Notes under the pieces: model-generated
Databases searched by the model: none
What the model was told of the DNA's origin: nothing
What the model saw: the letters and a program-made list of their open reading frames with translations, nothing else
Translations under genes and position numbers: made by a program
Source: Deltaproteobacteria bacterium
GTDB lineage: Bacteria; Desulfobacterota; Desulfobaccia; Desulfobaccales; 0-14-0-80-60-11
Reading direction: 5' to 3'
DNA length: 34,870 nt
Assembly (NCBI GenBank): GCA_016874915.1
Contig: VGSW01000021.1
Span: 1 to 34,870, forward strand
In this document: piece after piece, positions 23,301 to 32,217 of the stretch
Numbering within the stretch: position 1 is the first letter of the stretch
Layout of the letters: each line of letters opens with the position of its first letter

Positions 23301-23368
23301 AACCGCCGATGAACGCAGATTAACGCCGATACATGCAAATCTGTGTTCATCGGCGTTCATCGGCGGTT
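23301..23368. repeat. 16-bp inverted repeat of ATCGGCGTTC units after thiG
   Basis: AACCGCCGATGAACGC (23301-23316) is the exact reverse complement of 23353-23368. It lies just beyond the thiG stop codon; related to 8494 and 30072. Confidence 0.8.
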
Positions 23369-23382
23369 TCTTTCATTTTGGG

Positions 23383-24162
23383 CTATTCCAAAAACCCCGT
23401 CAACGGACTCGAAGCCGCCGCCGTCTCCCGCTCCGGGCCCAGGCCGGAGAGATACGCCAGGCGGCCGGCCTCCACCGCCAGGGCGAAGGCCCGGGCCATG
23501 GCCCCGTGGTCCTGGGCGTCGGCCAGGGCGGTGTTCACCAGCACCGCGTCGGCCCCCAGCTCCATGGCCTCCGCGGCGTGGGAGGGCGCGCCCAGCCCCG
23601 CGTCCACCACCACCGGCACTTTGGATTGCTCGATGATGATGCGCACCATGTCCCGAGTGCGCAGGCCCCGGTTGCTGCCGATGGGCGCGCCCAGGGGCAT
23701 GACTGTGGCGCAGCCCGCTTCTTCCAGGCGCTTGGCTAGGATGGGGTCGGCCTGGATGTAAGGCAGCACCACAAAGCCGTCCTGCACCAGCCGCTCCGCG
23801 GCCTTCAAGGTCTCCAGGGGGTCGGGCAGGAGATACTTGGGTTCCGGGGTGAGTTCCAGCTTCACCCAGGGCTCCATGCCCATGGCCCGGGCCAACTTCG
23901 CCAGGCGCACCGCCTCGTCCGCGGTGCGGGCCCCGGAAGTGTTGGGGAGGATCAGATACTTCTGGGGGTCCAGCGCCGGCATGATGGAGTCGCCTTCCGG
24001 TTTCCCCAAATCCACCCGGCGCAGGGCCACGGTGACGATTTCCGCGCCCGCGTGGTCCAGCGCGGCTTTCAGGGCCGCGGCCGAGGGAAACTTCCCCGTG
24101 CCCACCATGAGCCGGGAGCGAAATCGCCGCCCCGCAATAATTAGAGGGTCATCTTTAATCAT
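23383..24162 (-). CDS. thiG: Thiazole synthase
   Basis: ThiG builds the thiazole phosphate ring from deoxyxylulose phosphate, dehydroglycine (from ThiH) and sulfur from ThiS thiocarboxylate. The 259-residue TIM barrel contains [12 protein letters not shown] at the N-terminus, [18 protein letters not shown], the Schiff-base lysine in [41 protein letters not shown] and [29 protein letters not shown], all diagnostic. The C-terminus [19 protein letters not shown] is also typical. It follows thiF across a repeat-rich gap of 317 bases, with no TPP riboswitch visible. Confidence 0.96.
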   Translation of the reverse strand: MIKDDPLIIAGRRFRSRLMVGTGKFPSAAALKAALDHAGAEIVTVALRRVDLGKPEGDSIMPALDPQKYLILPNTSGARTADEAVRLAKLARAMGMEPWVKLELTPEPKYLLPDPLETLKAAERLVQDGFVVLPYIQADPILAKRLEEAGCATVMPLGAPIGSNRGLRTRDMVRIIIEQSKVPVVVDAGLGAPSHAAEAMELGADAVLVNTALADAQDHGAMARAFALAVEAGRLAYLSGLGPERETAAASSPLTGFLE

Positions 24163-24479
24163 ATAGGATTACTTTATCACCAAGACACAAAGACACAAAG
24201 GGCCGCCAAGAAAAATTATGAAATTTTGGCGGCTTCTTCCGGTTCTCAGGCTCATTGATCTAATTCATATCGGAGAGGAAAAGAAGTCGGTTCACCCCCA
24301 CCCCAACCCTCCCCCCTCTGTTTGGACTGGGGCACGGAGGCCCGCCCCACCCAGTAGGGGCGGCCCGGTGGGCCGCCCGTTGGCGGGCGTGCCACCGGCA
24401 CGCCCCTACGCACAGGCTGGAAAGCCTGTGCTACCAAGGCGGCTTTTGCTTTTACTGCTCACTGCTTACTGCTCACTGC
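24163..24479. repeat. Repeat-filled gap between thiF and thiG
   Basis: No gene is seen. The content is a chain of short repeats: CACCAAGACACAAAGACACA units (24178-24199), a hairpin GCCGCCAAGA/TTTTGGCGGC (24202-24235), a GTAGGGGCG...CGCCCCTAC element (24353-24410) of the same type as 29013-29070, the palindrome CACAGGCTGGAAAGCCTGTG (24412-24431), and CTCACTGCTTACTG units (24458-24483). Confidence 0.7.
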
Positions 24480-25259
24480 TCACTTTCCCAGCCCGCATAG
24501 AGGGCAATCCGCCCGTTTAACCCGCTCCACGGACTGAAACCGCCCCTCCCGCCCGTCATAAGCCAGGAGGCGCCGGGTGAGGCCGCTTTCCCATCCCAGG
24601 AGCAGCTTCAAAGCCTCCACCGCCTGGAGGCAGCCCATGGTCCCGGCCACCGCGCCCAGGATGCCGATCCGGGTGGAAGAAGGCGAAGCCTCCGCCGGGG
24701 GCAATTCCGGCACCAGGCAGCGGTAACAGGGATTCTCCGGCCCGGGTATGGCCGCCAGGAGCTTCCCGTGCCACCCCGTGGCCGCGGCGGAAACCAGAGG
24801 CACCCTTTCCCGCCAGCAGGCCTCCGACACCAGGAACCGGGTGGGGAAATTGTCGCAGGAGTCCAGCACCAGATCAAAGCCCTGCACCACCTCCCGGACG
24901 TTGTCCGGCTCCAGGCGTAAATCAAAGGTTTCCACCCGGCAGTGGGGATTCAGCGCCGCCAAAGACTCTTTGGCCGACTCCGCTTTGCGACGCCCCACGT
25001 CATTCGTCCCGTGAAGAATCTGGCGCTGGAGGTTGGACAGATCCACCGCGTCGCCGTCCACCAGTCCCAGATACCCCACTCCCGCGGCCGCGAGATACAA
25101 GAGGGCGGCGGAGCCGATGCCTCCGGCGCCCACCACCAGGACCCGGGCCGCCCGCCACCGGGCCTGCCCTTCCCAGCCCACCCCGGCCAGAAGCGCGTTC
25201 CGGGAATAGCGTTCCCTCTCCTCCGGGGAAAAATCCCCCTGGTTTTCGGTCCCCATCAT
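24480..25259 (-). CDS. thiF: ThiF/MoeB-family adenylyltransferase
   Basis: This E1-like enzyme adenylates the C-terminal glycine of a ubiquitin-like sulfur carrier, here most likely ThiS. The 259-residue product shows RYSRNALLAGVGWEGQ, the ATP-binding VLVVGAGGIGSAALLYLAAAGVGYLGLVDGDAVDLSNLQRQILH, DSCDNFPTRFLVSEAC and the structural-zinc pairs CYRC and CPLC. No rhodanese domain is fused. ThiF, MoeB and HesA are hard to tell apart by sequence; the thi neighbourhood decides the symbol. It is the first gene of the minus-strand cluster and divergent from rlmH. Two adjacent ATG codons (25259, 25256) are possible starts. Confidence 0.9.
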   Translation of the reverse strand: MMGTENQGDFSPEERERYSRNALLAGVGWEGQARWRAARVLVVGAGGIGSAALLYLAAAGVGYLGLVDGDAVDLSNLQRQILHGTNDVGRRKAESAKESLAALNPHCRVETFDLRLEPDNVREVVQGFDLVLDSCDNFPTRFLVSEACWRERVPLVSAAATGWHGKLLAAIPGPENPCYRCLVPELPPAEASPSSTRIGILGAVAGTMGCLQAVEALKLLLGWESGLTRRLLAYDGREGRFQSVERVKRADCPLCGLGK

Positions 25260-25523
25260 GTTTTCCCAGACTTGGCCGCGGCAGCGGCGGGTGAAAATCG
25301 TCTCCTAACCTCAATATCCTGTGCAAATTATAAACTTCTGCAAGTCACTAGACAACATGGGGTTGTTGCGAAAGACGTCCCAGATAATGGGAAACAGGTC
25401 CGAGTATCAGTTGTCCTAATTCCTCCAGGTGTGTTATTAAACAGGCATAAAACCGATGCCATTTCCCTCATTTTGAACCGCAAGGGAAGGAAAAGTCATT
25501 TCCCCCGGTGGGCGCTGATACCC

Positions 25524-25994
25524 ATGTTAAATGTGGTAATCCTGGTGGTGGGCAAAACCCGGACAGGTTTTATCCAGGAAGGCCTGGCGTTCTACCAGAA
25601 ACGCCTCCAACCTTTCTTGAAACTGACCCTGAAAAACGTACGGGAAGAAAAAGAAGGGGGGAACCTCTCCCCGGAGACCCTGAAACTCCGGGAAGCCCAG
25701 CGCCTTCAGGCCCAGATTCCGCCCAAAGCCTGGGTGGCAGCCCTGGACCCCCGGGGGAGGGAATTCACTTCGGAAGAATTCGCCGCTTGGCTGGGCCAGA
25801 GGGAGGAAGACGCCCGCCCCCTGACCTTTCTCATCGGCGGGCACTGGGGCCTGGACCCGACCTTGCTGGCGGAAGCCCACGAGCTAGTGGCCCTGTCGCG
25901 CTTTACCCTGACCCACGAGATCAGCCGGCTGGTGCTGCTGGAGCAACTCTACCGGGCCATGACCATCCGGACCGGCCATCCGTATCATGTATAA
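25524..25994 (+). CDS. rlmH: 23S rRNA (pseudouridine-1915-N3)-methyltransferase
   Basis: RlmH is a SPOUT-class methyltransferase that acts on pseudouridine 1915 in helix 69 of the assembled ribosome. The 156-residue product has the usual length and ending: FLIGGHWGLDP for the SAM-binding knot, and LTHEISRLVLLEQLYRAMTIRTGHPYH, where the family ends in RLLLLEQIYRA...GHPYH. The start MLNVVILVVGKTR matches the family; the frame extends far upstream but that part is not homologous to anything visible. There is no strong ribosome site. The 264-base gap to thiF contains no recognisable RNA. Confidence 0.93.
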   Translation: MLNVVILVVGKTRTGFIQEGLAFYQKRLQPFLKLTLKNVREEKEGGNLSPETLKLREAQRLQAQIPPKAWVAALDPRGREFTSEEFAAWLGQREEDARPLTFLIGGHWGLDPTLLAEAHELVALSRFTLTHEISRLVLLEQLYRAMTIRTGHPYHV

Positions 25995-26003
25995 GGCAAA
26001 CAG

Positions 26004-26122
26004 GGGAAGAGGGGAAAGAGGAGAGGGGAAGAGGAAAAAGTGTCAGGCAGGCGCGGGTATTTGTTTTTAAAGAAACCGTGCCTTTTTTTAAACCTTTTCG
26101 CCTTTTCGCCTTTTCCCCTCTT
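26004..26122. repeat. Inverted AGGGGAAGAGG / CCTTTTCGCC repeat arms after rlmH
   Basis: Purine-rich left arm (AGGGGAAGAGGGGAAAGAGG, 26004-26036) faces a pyrimidine-rich right arm with three CCTTTTCG units and CCCCTCTT (26093-26122). Between convergent rlmH and the NifU-like gene, in the same style as 20180-20268. Confidence 0.65.
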
Positions 26123-26133
26123 AACCCTGGTTT

Positions 26134-26352
26134 TTAAAGCGCCTGGACTTCTTTAACGCCCGGCACTTCTTTGACTAGGAACTTTTCCACGCCCTGTTTC
26201 AGGGTCATCTGGGACATGGGGCATCCTTTGCAGGCCCCGGTCAGCATCACCTTGACCACGCCGTCGGTCACGTCCACCAGTTGAATATCACCGCCGTCCC
26301 GCTGAAGCATAGGGCGGATTTTTTCCAAAGCTTTTTGCACCTGTTCTTTCAC
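26134..26352 (-). CDS. NifU C-terminal-domain iron-sulfur scaffold protein
   Basis: A 72-residue stand-alone NifU-C (NFU) domain. It has the diagnostic GGDIQLVDVTDGVVKVMLTGACKGCPMSQMTLKQGVEKFL, where the CXXC pair (CKGC) bridges a labile [4Fe-4S] cluster between two subunits for delivery to apo-proteins. The start is GTG at 26352, clear because GGAGG lies six bases upstream and no ATG is suitable. In this window likely clients would be the radical SAM enzymes (ThiC, ThiH, the CbpB-like enzyme) and AddB, but that is inference. Single-gene unit with convergent rlmH downstream. Confidence 0.93.
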   Translation of the reverse strand: MKEQVQKALEKIRPMLQRDGGDIQLVDVTDGVVKVMLTGACKGCPMSQMTLKQGVEKFLVKEVPGVKEVQAL

Positions 26353-26479
26353 TTGGGTCCTCCGATGCGCGTTTAGATTTTTTAATAATAATATCCAGGG
26401 CGGAATTTGTCAAAATAATCCCGGAGATCGGCCTGGAACGCGGGTTTGGTGAATTATTGGCCCATTGGTGTATTTTCCC

Positions 26480-26507
26480 TTGATTTTCCTTCATATATAC
26501 CCATAAT
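26480..26507 (+). promoter_or_regulatory. Sigma-70 promoter of the short barrel protein
   Basis: TTGATT (26480-26485) and CATAAT (26502-26507) at 16-base spacing, in an AT-rich stretch 19 bases before the ATG, which is preceded by GGGGGAAAA. Confidence 0.5.
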
Positions 26508-26525
26508 ATTATACACGGGGGAAAA

Positions 26526-27107
26526 ATGGGTAAGAAACTTTGGGGGATAGCTTTTTGTCTGGCAGCCTCGCTGCTGGCGGGGTTACTGACCGCCCCCCTG
26601 ACCGCGTCCGCGGCCGGAGCCGCAGCGGAACGCTCCTTTTTCATCCTCCCCGTTGCCGCCCAAACCCCCATGGAAGCCCAGATGCTGGGGGAAAAACCTT
26701 TACCGCCCCAGGCTCCCGCGCTGATACCAGGAGCGGTTCGGGTGGGCGAGGAAAGCGCCAAAATCAGGCTTCCCTATAACCTGGAACTGGGCATCTCTTT
26801 CCGTTACCACCAGGATCCGGCCTTTGAGCCGTCCCGGCGCCCCCAGTCCTCCATGCTGTTTAACTCTTCCATGGACTACCGCCTGCTGCCCAACCTCAAG
26901 GTGGGTTTTCACGGTTATCTCTACCGGTATGACACCCAGGGCTTTGCCTTCCCCCGGGGGCTAGGGGACACGACCATGGGCCTGGGGCCGGCCCTCAAAT
27001 ATGACCTGGGGCGCTGGAGCTTCATTCTGAAGAGCCAGATGCAAACTGACCGGGAACGGGGCGATGCCGGGCTGGAGAACTGGTTTCGGGTCTGGTACGC
27101 GTTTTAA
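26526..27107 (+). CDS. Short outer-membrane beta-barrel protein, truncated paralogue of the gene at 29171
   Basis: A 193-residue exported protein. Residues 1-29 are a signal peptide ending TASA. After an Ala/Pro-rich linker the C-terminal ~110 residues alternate as beta strands (LELGISFRYHQ, MLFNSSMDYRLLPNLKVGFHGYLYRY, GLGPALKYDLGRWSFILKSQMQ) and end WFRVWYAF with the terminal Phe typical of outer-membrane proteins. Compared with the 300-residue barrel at 29171 (YRLLPNLKVGFHGYLY against YAFLPNLRMGVAGFYY, and WFRVWYAF against WFRIWYAF), it matches only the C-terminal half. It therefore looks like a half-length member of the 'transporter/Phenol_MetA_deg-like' barrel family. Whether it forms a barrel as an oligomer or is a decayed copy is open. 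Confidence 0.75.
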   Translation: MGKKLWGIAFCLAASLLAGLLTAPLTASAAGAAAERSFFILPVAAQTPMEAQMLGEKPLPPQAPALIPGAVRVGEESAKIRLPYNLELGISFRYHQDPAFEPSRRPQSSMLFNSSMDYRLLPNLKVGFHGYLYRYDTQGFAFPRGLGDTTMGLGPALKYDLGRWSFILKSQMQTDRERGDAGLENWFRVWYAF

Positions 27108-27108
27108 A

Positions 27109-27166
27109 TACAGTTTTCAGTTTTTAGTTTTCAGTTTTCAGTAGTTTTCGGTTTTCGGTTAATAGA
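27109..27166. repeat. GTTTTCAG / GTTTTCGG tandem tract
   Basis: A low-complexity run of 7-9-base units (CAGTTTTCAG, CAGTTTTTAG, CGGTTTTCGG) between the barrel gene and sfsA. The GGTTTTC unit reappears inside the radical SAM gene at 31533-31567. Confidence 0.6.
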
Positions 27167-27198
27167 TTCAGTAACACCACTTCCTTTAGCCTGCCTGA

Positions 27199-27909
27199 AT
27201 GATTTTTCCCGGTCCCCTTATTCCCGCCCGGTTTTTGCAGCGGCGGCAGCGTTTCCTGGCGGAGGCGGAGTTCGCCGACGGCCGCCGGGAGTGGGTGCAC
27301 GTGCCCAATTCCGGGGCGCTCACCGGCTGCCTGACTCCCGGCCTGGAGATTCTTCTCACCCGGGAGAACCGCCCAGGGCGCAAGACCGCCTACACCTGGA
27401 GGTTCTGTAAAGGCCCGGCAGGTTGGATCTGCATCGACACCCTGGCCCCCAACCGCCTGGTGGCCGAAGCCCTGGCCGGGCCCGGCCTTCCGGGGTTGCC
27501 CCCTCCTATAGCGGTGCGGCCCGAAGTGGTCCTGCCCCAGGGCAGCCGCCTGGACTTTGTCCTGGAATACGACCAGTCCCCCGCGGTGTTTGTGGAAGTG
27601 AAAAGCGTCACCTGGGTGGAAGAGGGAGTGGCCCTGTTCCCCGACGGCGTCACCTCCCGGGGCCGCCGCCACCTGGAGCATCTGGAGGCGCTGGCGGCCC
27701 AGGGTTTCGGCGCCTGGCAGGTCTTTGTGGTCCAACGGGAGGACGCCCGCGCCTTTGACGCCGCGGCCACGGTGGACCCGGCCTATGCCCGGGAACTGGC
27801 CCGCGCGGCCCGAAACGGCGTACAAATTCTGGTTATCCAGGAAAAAATCAACCCCCCTGAAATTACCCTTGCCTCTTGCCTTCCTTTTGATTTAATATTC
27901 CTCCGGTAA
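27199..27909 (+). CDS. sfsA: SfsA-family DNA-binding/nuclease protein
   Basis: A 236-residue SfsA protein, close to the family length of about 235. It opens with an OB-like domain (RFLQRRQRFLAEAEFADGRREWVHVPNSGALTGCLTPG), including the signature HVPNSG...G. The restriction-endonuclease-like domain follows, with RLDFVLEY...VFVEVKSVTWVEEGVALFPDGVTSRGRRHLEHL, giving the D...E-V-K core. SfsA was named for a maltose-regulation phenotype in E. coli; its biological substrate is not settled. ATG at 27199 has a weak ribosome site. It has no functional link to its neighbours that I can see. Confidence 0.93.
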   Translation: MIFPGPLIPARFLQRRQRFLAEAEFADGRREWVHVPNSGALTGCLTPGLEILLTRENRPGRKTAYTWRFCKGPAGWICIDTLAPNRLVAEALAGPGLPGLPPPIAVRPEVVLPQGSRLDFVLEYDQSPAVFVEVKSVTWVEEGVALFPDGVTSRGRRHLEHLEALAAQGFGAWQVFVVQREDARAFDAAATVDPAYARELARAARNGVQILVIQEKINPPEITLASCLPFDLIFLR

Positions 27910-27964
27910 ATTAAACTCTAGTTAACCCCCTAAGAAATCCCCATAAAATCAGGAATCGCGCCTC

Positions 27965-28915
27965 ATGAATAATAATATCCGGATCTTCACGGGAAACGCC
28001 AATCCCGAGCTGGCCGGCAAGATCTGCGACCACCTCCAGGTGCCCCTGGGCCGGGCCATGGTCACCACTTTTAGCGACGGAGAGATCAGGGTGGAGATCG
28101 GTGAGAACGTTCGGGGCCGGGACGTCTTTCTCATCCAGTCCACCTGCCCTCCGGCCAGTCAGAACCTGATGGAGCTGCTGGTGATGATGGACGCGGTGAA
28201 AAGGGCTTCAGCCCGGCGCATCACCGCGGTCGTTCCCTATTTCGGCTTCGCCCGCCAGGACCGCAAAGTGGCGCCCCGGGTGCCCATCACCGCCAAGTTG
28301 GTGGCGGATTTGCTCTCCACCGCCGGGGCCCATCGCGTTCTCACCCTGGACCTGCACGTGGGGCAGATTCAGGGTTTTTTTAACATACCGGTGGACAACC
28401 TCTACGCCTCTCCCATCATCATTCCCTATATCAAAGAGAAATTTCGGGACGATCTGGCCATCGTCTCTCCCGACGCTGGGGGTGTGGCCCGGGCTCGGGC
28501 TTATGCCAAACGCCTGGACGCCTCCCTGGGGCTTGTTGACAAACGCCGGGACGCTCCGGGCAAAGCCAAAGCCATGCACCTCATCGGCGAAGTCCTGGGA
28601 AAAGAAGTGGTGATTCTGGATGACATCATCGACACCGGGGGCACCTTGCGGGAGGCGGCCGGCGCCATTGTCCAGCGCGGCGCCCGCAACGTCTATGCCT
28701 GCTGCACCCACGCGGTGCTCTCCGGACCCGCGGTGCAGAATCTGATGGACTCACCCCTGACCAGCCTGGTGGTGACGGACACCATCCCCCTGGGGGAGAA
28801 AGCCGGCAACTGCCCCAAAATTGTAGTCCTGTCGGTGGCCCACCTCTTTGCCCGGGCCATCGAAAACATCCACAAGGAGGACTCCATCAGCTCCTTGTTC
28901 GAAATTCATTTTTAG
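27965..28915 (+). CDS. prs: Ribose-phosphate pyrophosphokinase
   Basis: Prs makes PRPP from ribose 5-phosphate and ATP, feeding purine, pyrimidine, histidine and NAD synthesis. The 316-residue protein has all class I motifs: FSDGEIRVEIGENVRGRDVF, QNLMELLVMMDAVKRASA, VVPYFGFARQDRK (ATP loop), VLTLDLHVGQIQGFFNIPVDNL (Val where most have Ala), IVSPDAGGVARARAYAK and the PRPP loop VVILDDIIDTGGTLREA. Length is standard. In many bacteria prs is followed by rplY and pth; here it is alone, with a terminator immediately after the stop codon. Confidence 0.97.
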   Translation: MNNNIRIFTGNANPELAGKICDHLQVPLGRAMVTTFSDGEIRVEIGENVRGRDVFLIQSTCPPASQNLMELLVMMDAVKRASARRITAVVPYFGFARQDRKVAPRVPITAKLVADLLSTAGAHRVLTLDLHVGQIQGFFNIPVDNLYASPIIIPYIKEKFRDDLAIVSPDAGGVARARAYAKRLDASLGLVDKRRDAPGKAKAMHLIGEVLGKEVVILDDIIDTGGTLREAAGAIVQRGARNVYACCTHAVLSGPAVQNLMDSPLTSLVVTDTIPLGEKAGNCPKIVVLSVAHLFARAIENIHKEDSISSLFEIHF

Positions 28916-28917
28916 AC

Positions 28918-28949
28918 GCGCCCCCAAAGCTTGGGCTGGCGCACTTTTT
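28918..28949 (+). terminator. Intrinsic terminator after prs
   Basis: GCGCCCCCAAAGCTTGGGCTGGCGC folds as GCGCC.CCAA/TTGG..GGCGC and is followed by A-C-TTTTT, starting two bases after the stop codon. Confidence 0.75.
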
Positions 28950-28980
28950 ATTATCAGGAGGATATGGCCCAGGGATTCTG

Positions 28981-29101
28981 ATACCAATTCGCAATCAAAC
29001 GTATATTTTTTTGTAGGGGCGAATCTTGTATTCGCCCAGCGTTCACGGCGAACACAAGGTTCGCCCCTACGGTTTGTTGTCTTTTGATTGCGAATTGGTA
29101 T
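28981..29101. repeat. 121-bp nested palindromic element (MITE-like)
   Basis: Perfect 19-bp terminal inverted repeats ATACCAATTCGCAATCAAA (28981-28999 and 29083-29101) enclose a second pair GTAGGGGCGAA/TTCGCCCCTAC (29013-29023 and 29060-29070). Its inner part is like the element at 24353-24410. No ORF inside. It looks like a non-autonomous mobile element or two nested ones. Confidence 0.75.
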
Positions 29102-29170
29102 GAGTTTCGATTTCCCGTTACTAATAGTCTCCTTACAATTGAATACTAGACAACTGAGATGGGGGGGTGG

Positions 29171-30070
29171 ATGATGAAGCGCGGGCTGGTATGGGGGATT
29201 ATTCTTTGTTTGGGTCTGCTGCCGTTGAACTCTCAGGCCACGGAACGGGGGCTGGCGTCTTATCCCGACGGGGCCGAAAACTTCTTTGCCGGGGCCTTGC
29301 CGCCGCCGGGCGCATATTTCCAGTATTATTTTCTCTACTATAACGCCCCTCGGGTGCGGGAAGCGGTGCCGCCTCAGACCCATGCCGAGCTGGTGGCCAA
29401 CGTCTTTAGGTTCATTTATGTCAGCAAGATCAAGATTTTCGGCGCGACTTGGGGCGCTCATGTAGTTGTTCCAGTGATATACGCCGGCCTCCACTTCGAG
29501 CCGGCCCCGGTTAGCGACTACCGCTTCGGGTTCGGCAACATTTCCTTCGATCCCCTTCTCCTGGGTTGGCACTTTGATGACAAACACGTCACCTTCGGCT
29601 TCGACTTCGACTTTCCGGGCACCTTTAATCAGAACGCGCCGGCCAGCCCCTCCCAGAATTACTTCACTTTCCGGCCCGTACTGGGGCTGGCGTGGTTGCC
29701 CAAGTGGGGTTTGGGGGCCAACATCAAGATAATGTACGACTTCCCCACCAAAAACACTTCGCCCATCCTGGCCACCGGGGCCCGGAACGAATACCACTCC
29801 GGCCAGGCTTTCCACTTTGATTACTGCGTGGATTACGCCTTCCTGCCGAATTTGCGGATGGGGGTGGCGGGCTTTTACTACGTGCAGACCACCGGGGACA
29901 CCGTGGACGGGGTCAATGTGGGCCGGCACGCCCGCCAGTTCGCCATCGGGCCGGGGATCAAATACGATTACGGGAAGTGGAGCTTCCTGTTCATCCCCCA
30001 ATTCGAGATGGCCACTTTGAACCGCCCCGAAGGCCAGCGCTACTGGTTTCGCATCTGGTATGCTTTTTAA
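29171..30070 (+). CDS. Outer-membrane beta-barrel 'transporter' protein (Phenol_MetA_deg-like)
   Basis: A 299-residue exported protein beginning MMKRGLVWGIILCLGLLPLNSQA, a signal peptide cleaved near residue 19-20. The mature part alternates hydrophobic and polar residues with aromatic girdles (AYFQYYFLYYNAPR, FRFGFGNISFDPLLLGWHFDDKHVTFGFDFDFPG, LRMGVAGFYYVQTTGD, GPGIKYDYGKWSFLFIPQFEMA) and ends in Phe (WFRIWYAF), as expected for a beta barrel. This pattern matches the uncharacterised outer-membrane family often annotated as phenol degradation MetA-like transporters; the substrate is unknown. The start may be 29171 or 29174; GGGGGGGTGG lies immediately upstream. It is related to the shorter protein at 26526. 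Confidence 0.85.
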   Translation: MMKRGLVWGIILCLGLLPLNSQATERGLASYPDGAENFFAGALPPPGAYFQYYFLYYNAPRVREAVPPQTHAELVANVFRFIYVSKIKIFGATWGAHVVVPVIYAGLHFEPAPVSDYRFGFGNISFDPLLLGWHFDDKHVTFGFDFDFPGTFNQNAPASPSQNYFTFRPVLGLAWLPKWGLGANIKIMYDFPTKNTSPILATGARNEYHSGQAFHFDYCVDYAFLPNLRMGVAGFYYVQTTGDTVDGVNVGRHARQFAIGPGIKYDYGKWSFLFIPQFEMATLNRPEGQRYWFRIWYAF

Positions 30071-30071
30071 T

Positions 30072-30127
30072 CCACAGATTACGCAGATTACCCAGAAAAT
30101 ATCTGTGTGAATCTGCGTTAATCTGCG
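30072..30127. repeat. Inverted ATCTGCGTTA-type repeat between barrel gene and radical SAM gene
   Basis: CCACAGATTACGCAGATTAC (30072-30091) against GAATCTGCGTTAATCTGCGG (30109-30128), separating two convergent genes; same family as 8494 and 23301. Confidence 0.75.
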
Positions 30128-30128
30128 G

Positions 30129-31655
<1,527 letters not shown>

Positions 31656-31657
31656 TG

Positions 31658-31774
31658 CTACTTCACCTTTTTGGCGTCAGCCATGAGATAGTGTGACAGG
31701 CCCACCTGGTCGCCATTGGCGGCGCAGGTGTAACGGATGGAAATGGGTTTGATACTCTTTCCTTTTTGCTTCAT
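31658..31774 (-). CDS. cbpA: Precursor peptide of the radical SAM locus (CbpA-like), 38 residues
   Basis: A minus-strand ORF with a textbook ribosome site (AGGAGG seven bases before the ATG) encodes a 38-residue peptide. It starts MKQKGKSIKPISIRYTC, has a single cysteine (17), the central NGDQVGLSHYLM and the basic tail ADAKKVK. No signal peptide is seen. Its stop codon is two bases from the start of the SPASM radical SAM enzyme, the usual layout of a peptide and its maturase. The single Cys, His and Tyr near the GLSHY stretch are candidate modification sites (inference). It is too short for a standard ORF threshold. Family assignment rests on context and on recollection of the CbpA pattern rather than a search. 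Confidence 0.78.
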   Translation of the reverse strand: MKQKGKSIKPISIRYTCAANGDQVGLSHYLMADAKKVK

Positions 31775-31843
31775 ACACGGTCCTCCTCGCCTCGGTGGTT
31801 TACCGGCCGGGCCGGATATCGGCGGCCGGGGTGGGAGCTTGGT

Positions 31844-31913
31844 AGTTGCCAGTTCCCAGTTCCCAGTTCCTGCTTTCTATTTTCAGTTTTTCACTTACTG
31901 AGAACTGGCAACT
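31844..31913. repeat. AGTTGCCAGTTCCCAGTT inverted repeat in the cbpA leader
   Basis: AGTTGCCAGTTC (31844-31855) is the exact reverse complement of 31902-31913, with extra CCCAGTT copies beside it. It sits between the riboswitch terminator and the peptide gene. Confidence 0.65.
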
Positions 31914-31926
31914 GGCAACTGCGAAC

Positions 31927-31965
31927 AAAAAAAGGGAGTCCCATCGGTGAGATGGAACTCCCTTT
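31927..31965 (-). terminator. Expression-platform terminator of the cobalamin riboswitch
   Basis: Minus strand: AAAGGGAGTTCCATC pairs with GATGGGACTCCCTTT around a short TCACC loop and ends in T7. It lies right after the aptamer, so cobalamin binding would be expected to favour termination before cbpA. Confidence 0.85.
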
Positions 31966-31990
31966 GCCATCAGGAGTTGTCCTCACAAGC

Positions 31991-32155
31991 CGCCAGGCAG
32001 GTCTTCTGGCTCTGGGATCAACCGGGAGGAGGCCGCCTTCCCGCCGGGCTTAAACCTGGCAGTGGCCGGCCTTGCGGCCTTAAACTCCCCTCGTCCCCCC
32101 ATCACAGCGGCGGGTCCGCCCCGGATTCGCACCGGGTTCCGGGATGCCTGGTGGT
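31991..32155 (-). promoter_or_regulatory. Cobalamin riboswitch
   Basis: On the minus strand the conserved core is unmistakable: GGAACCCGGTGCGAATCCGG, GCGGACCCGCCGCTGTGATG, a GGGGACGAG segment, GCCACTG, and the B12 box AGCCAGAAGACCTGCC. Helix P1 closes as CCAGGC (32147-32152) with GCCTGG (31992-31997). It is followed by an intrinsic terminator and then the cbpA-cbpB pair, which it should repress when cobalamin is plentiful. Confidence 0.95.
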
Positions 32156-32217
32156 TTGTTTTCTTTTAGAAAAAATCCGCGGCCAAGTCAAGAAAAGATT
32201 GATTTATCCTAATATCT

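Noticed and set aside
24163-24479. CRISPR-like array in the thiF-thiG gap
   Set aside because: Repeats are short, mixed and not regularly spaced; no cas genes are in the window.
24942-25523. Long open frame upstream of and in frame with rlmH
   Set aside because: It is mostly the antisense of thiF; the remaining piece has no recognisable protein character and RlmH has its normal start at 25524.
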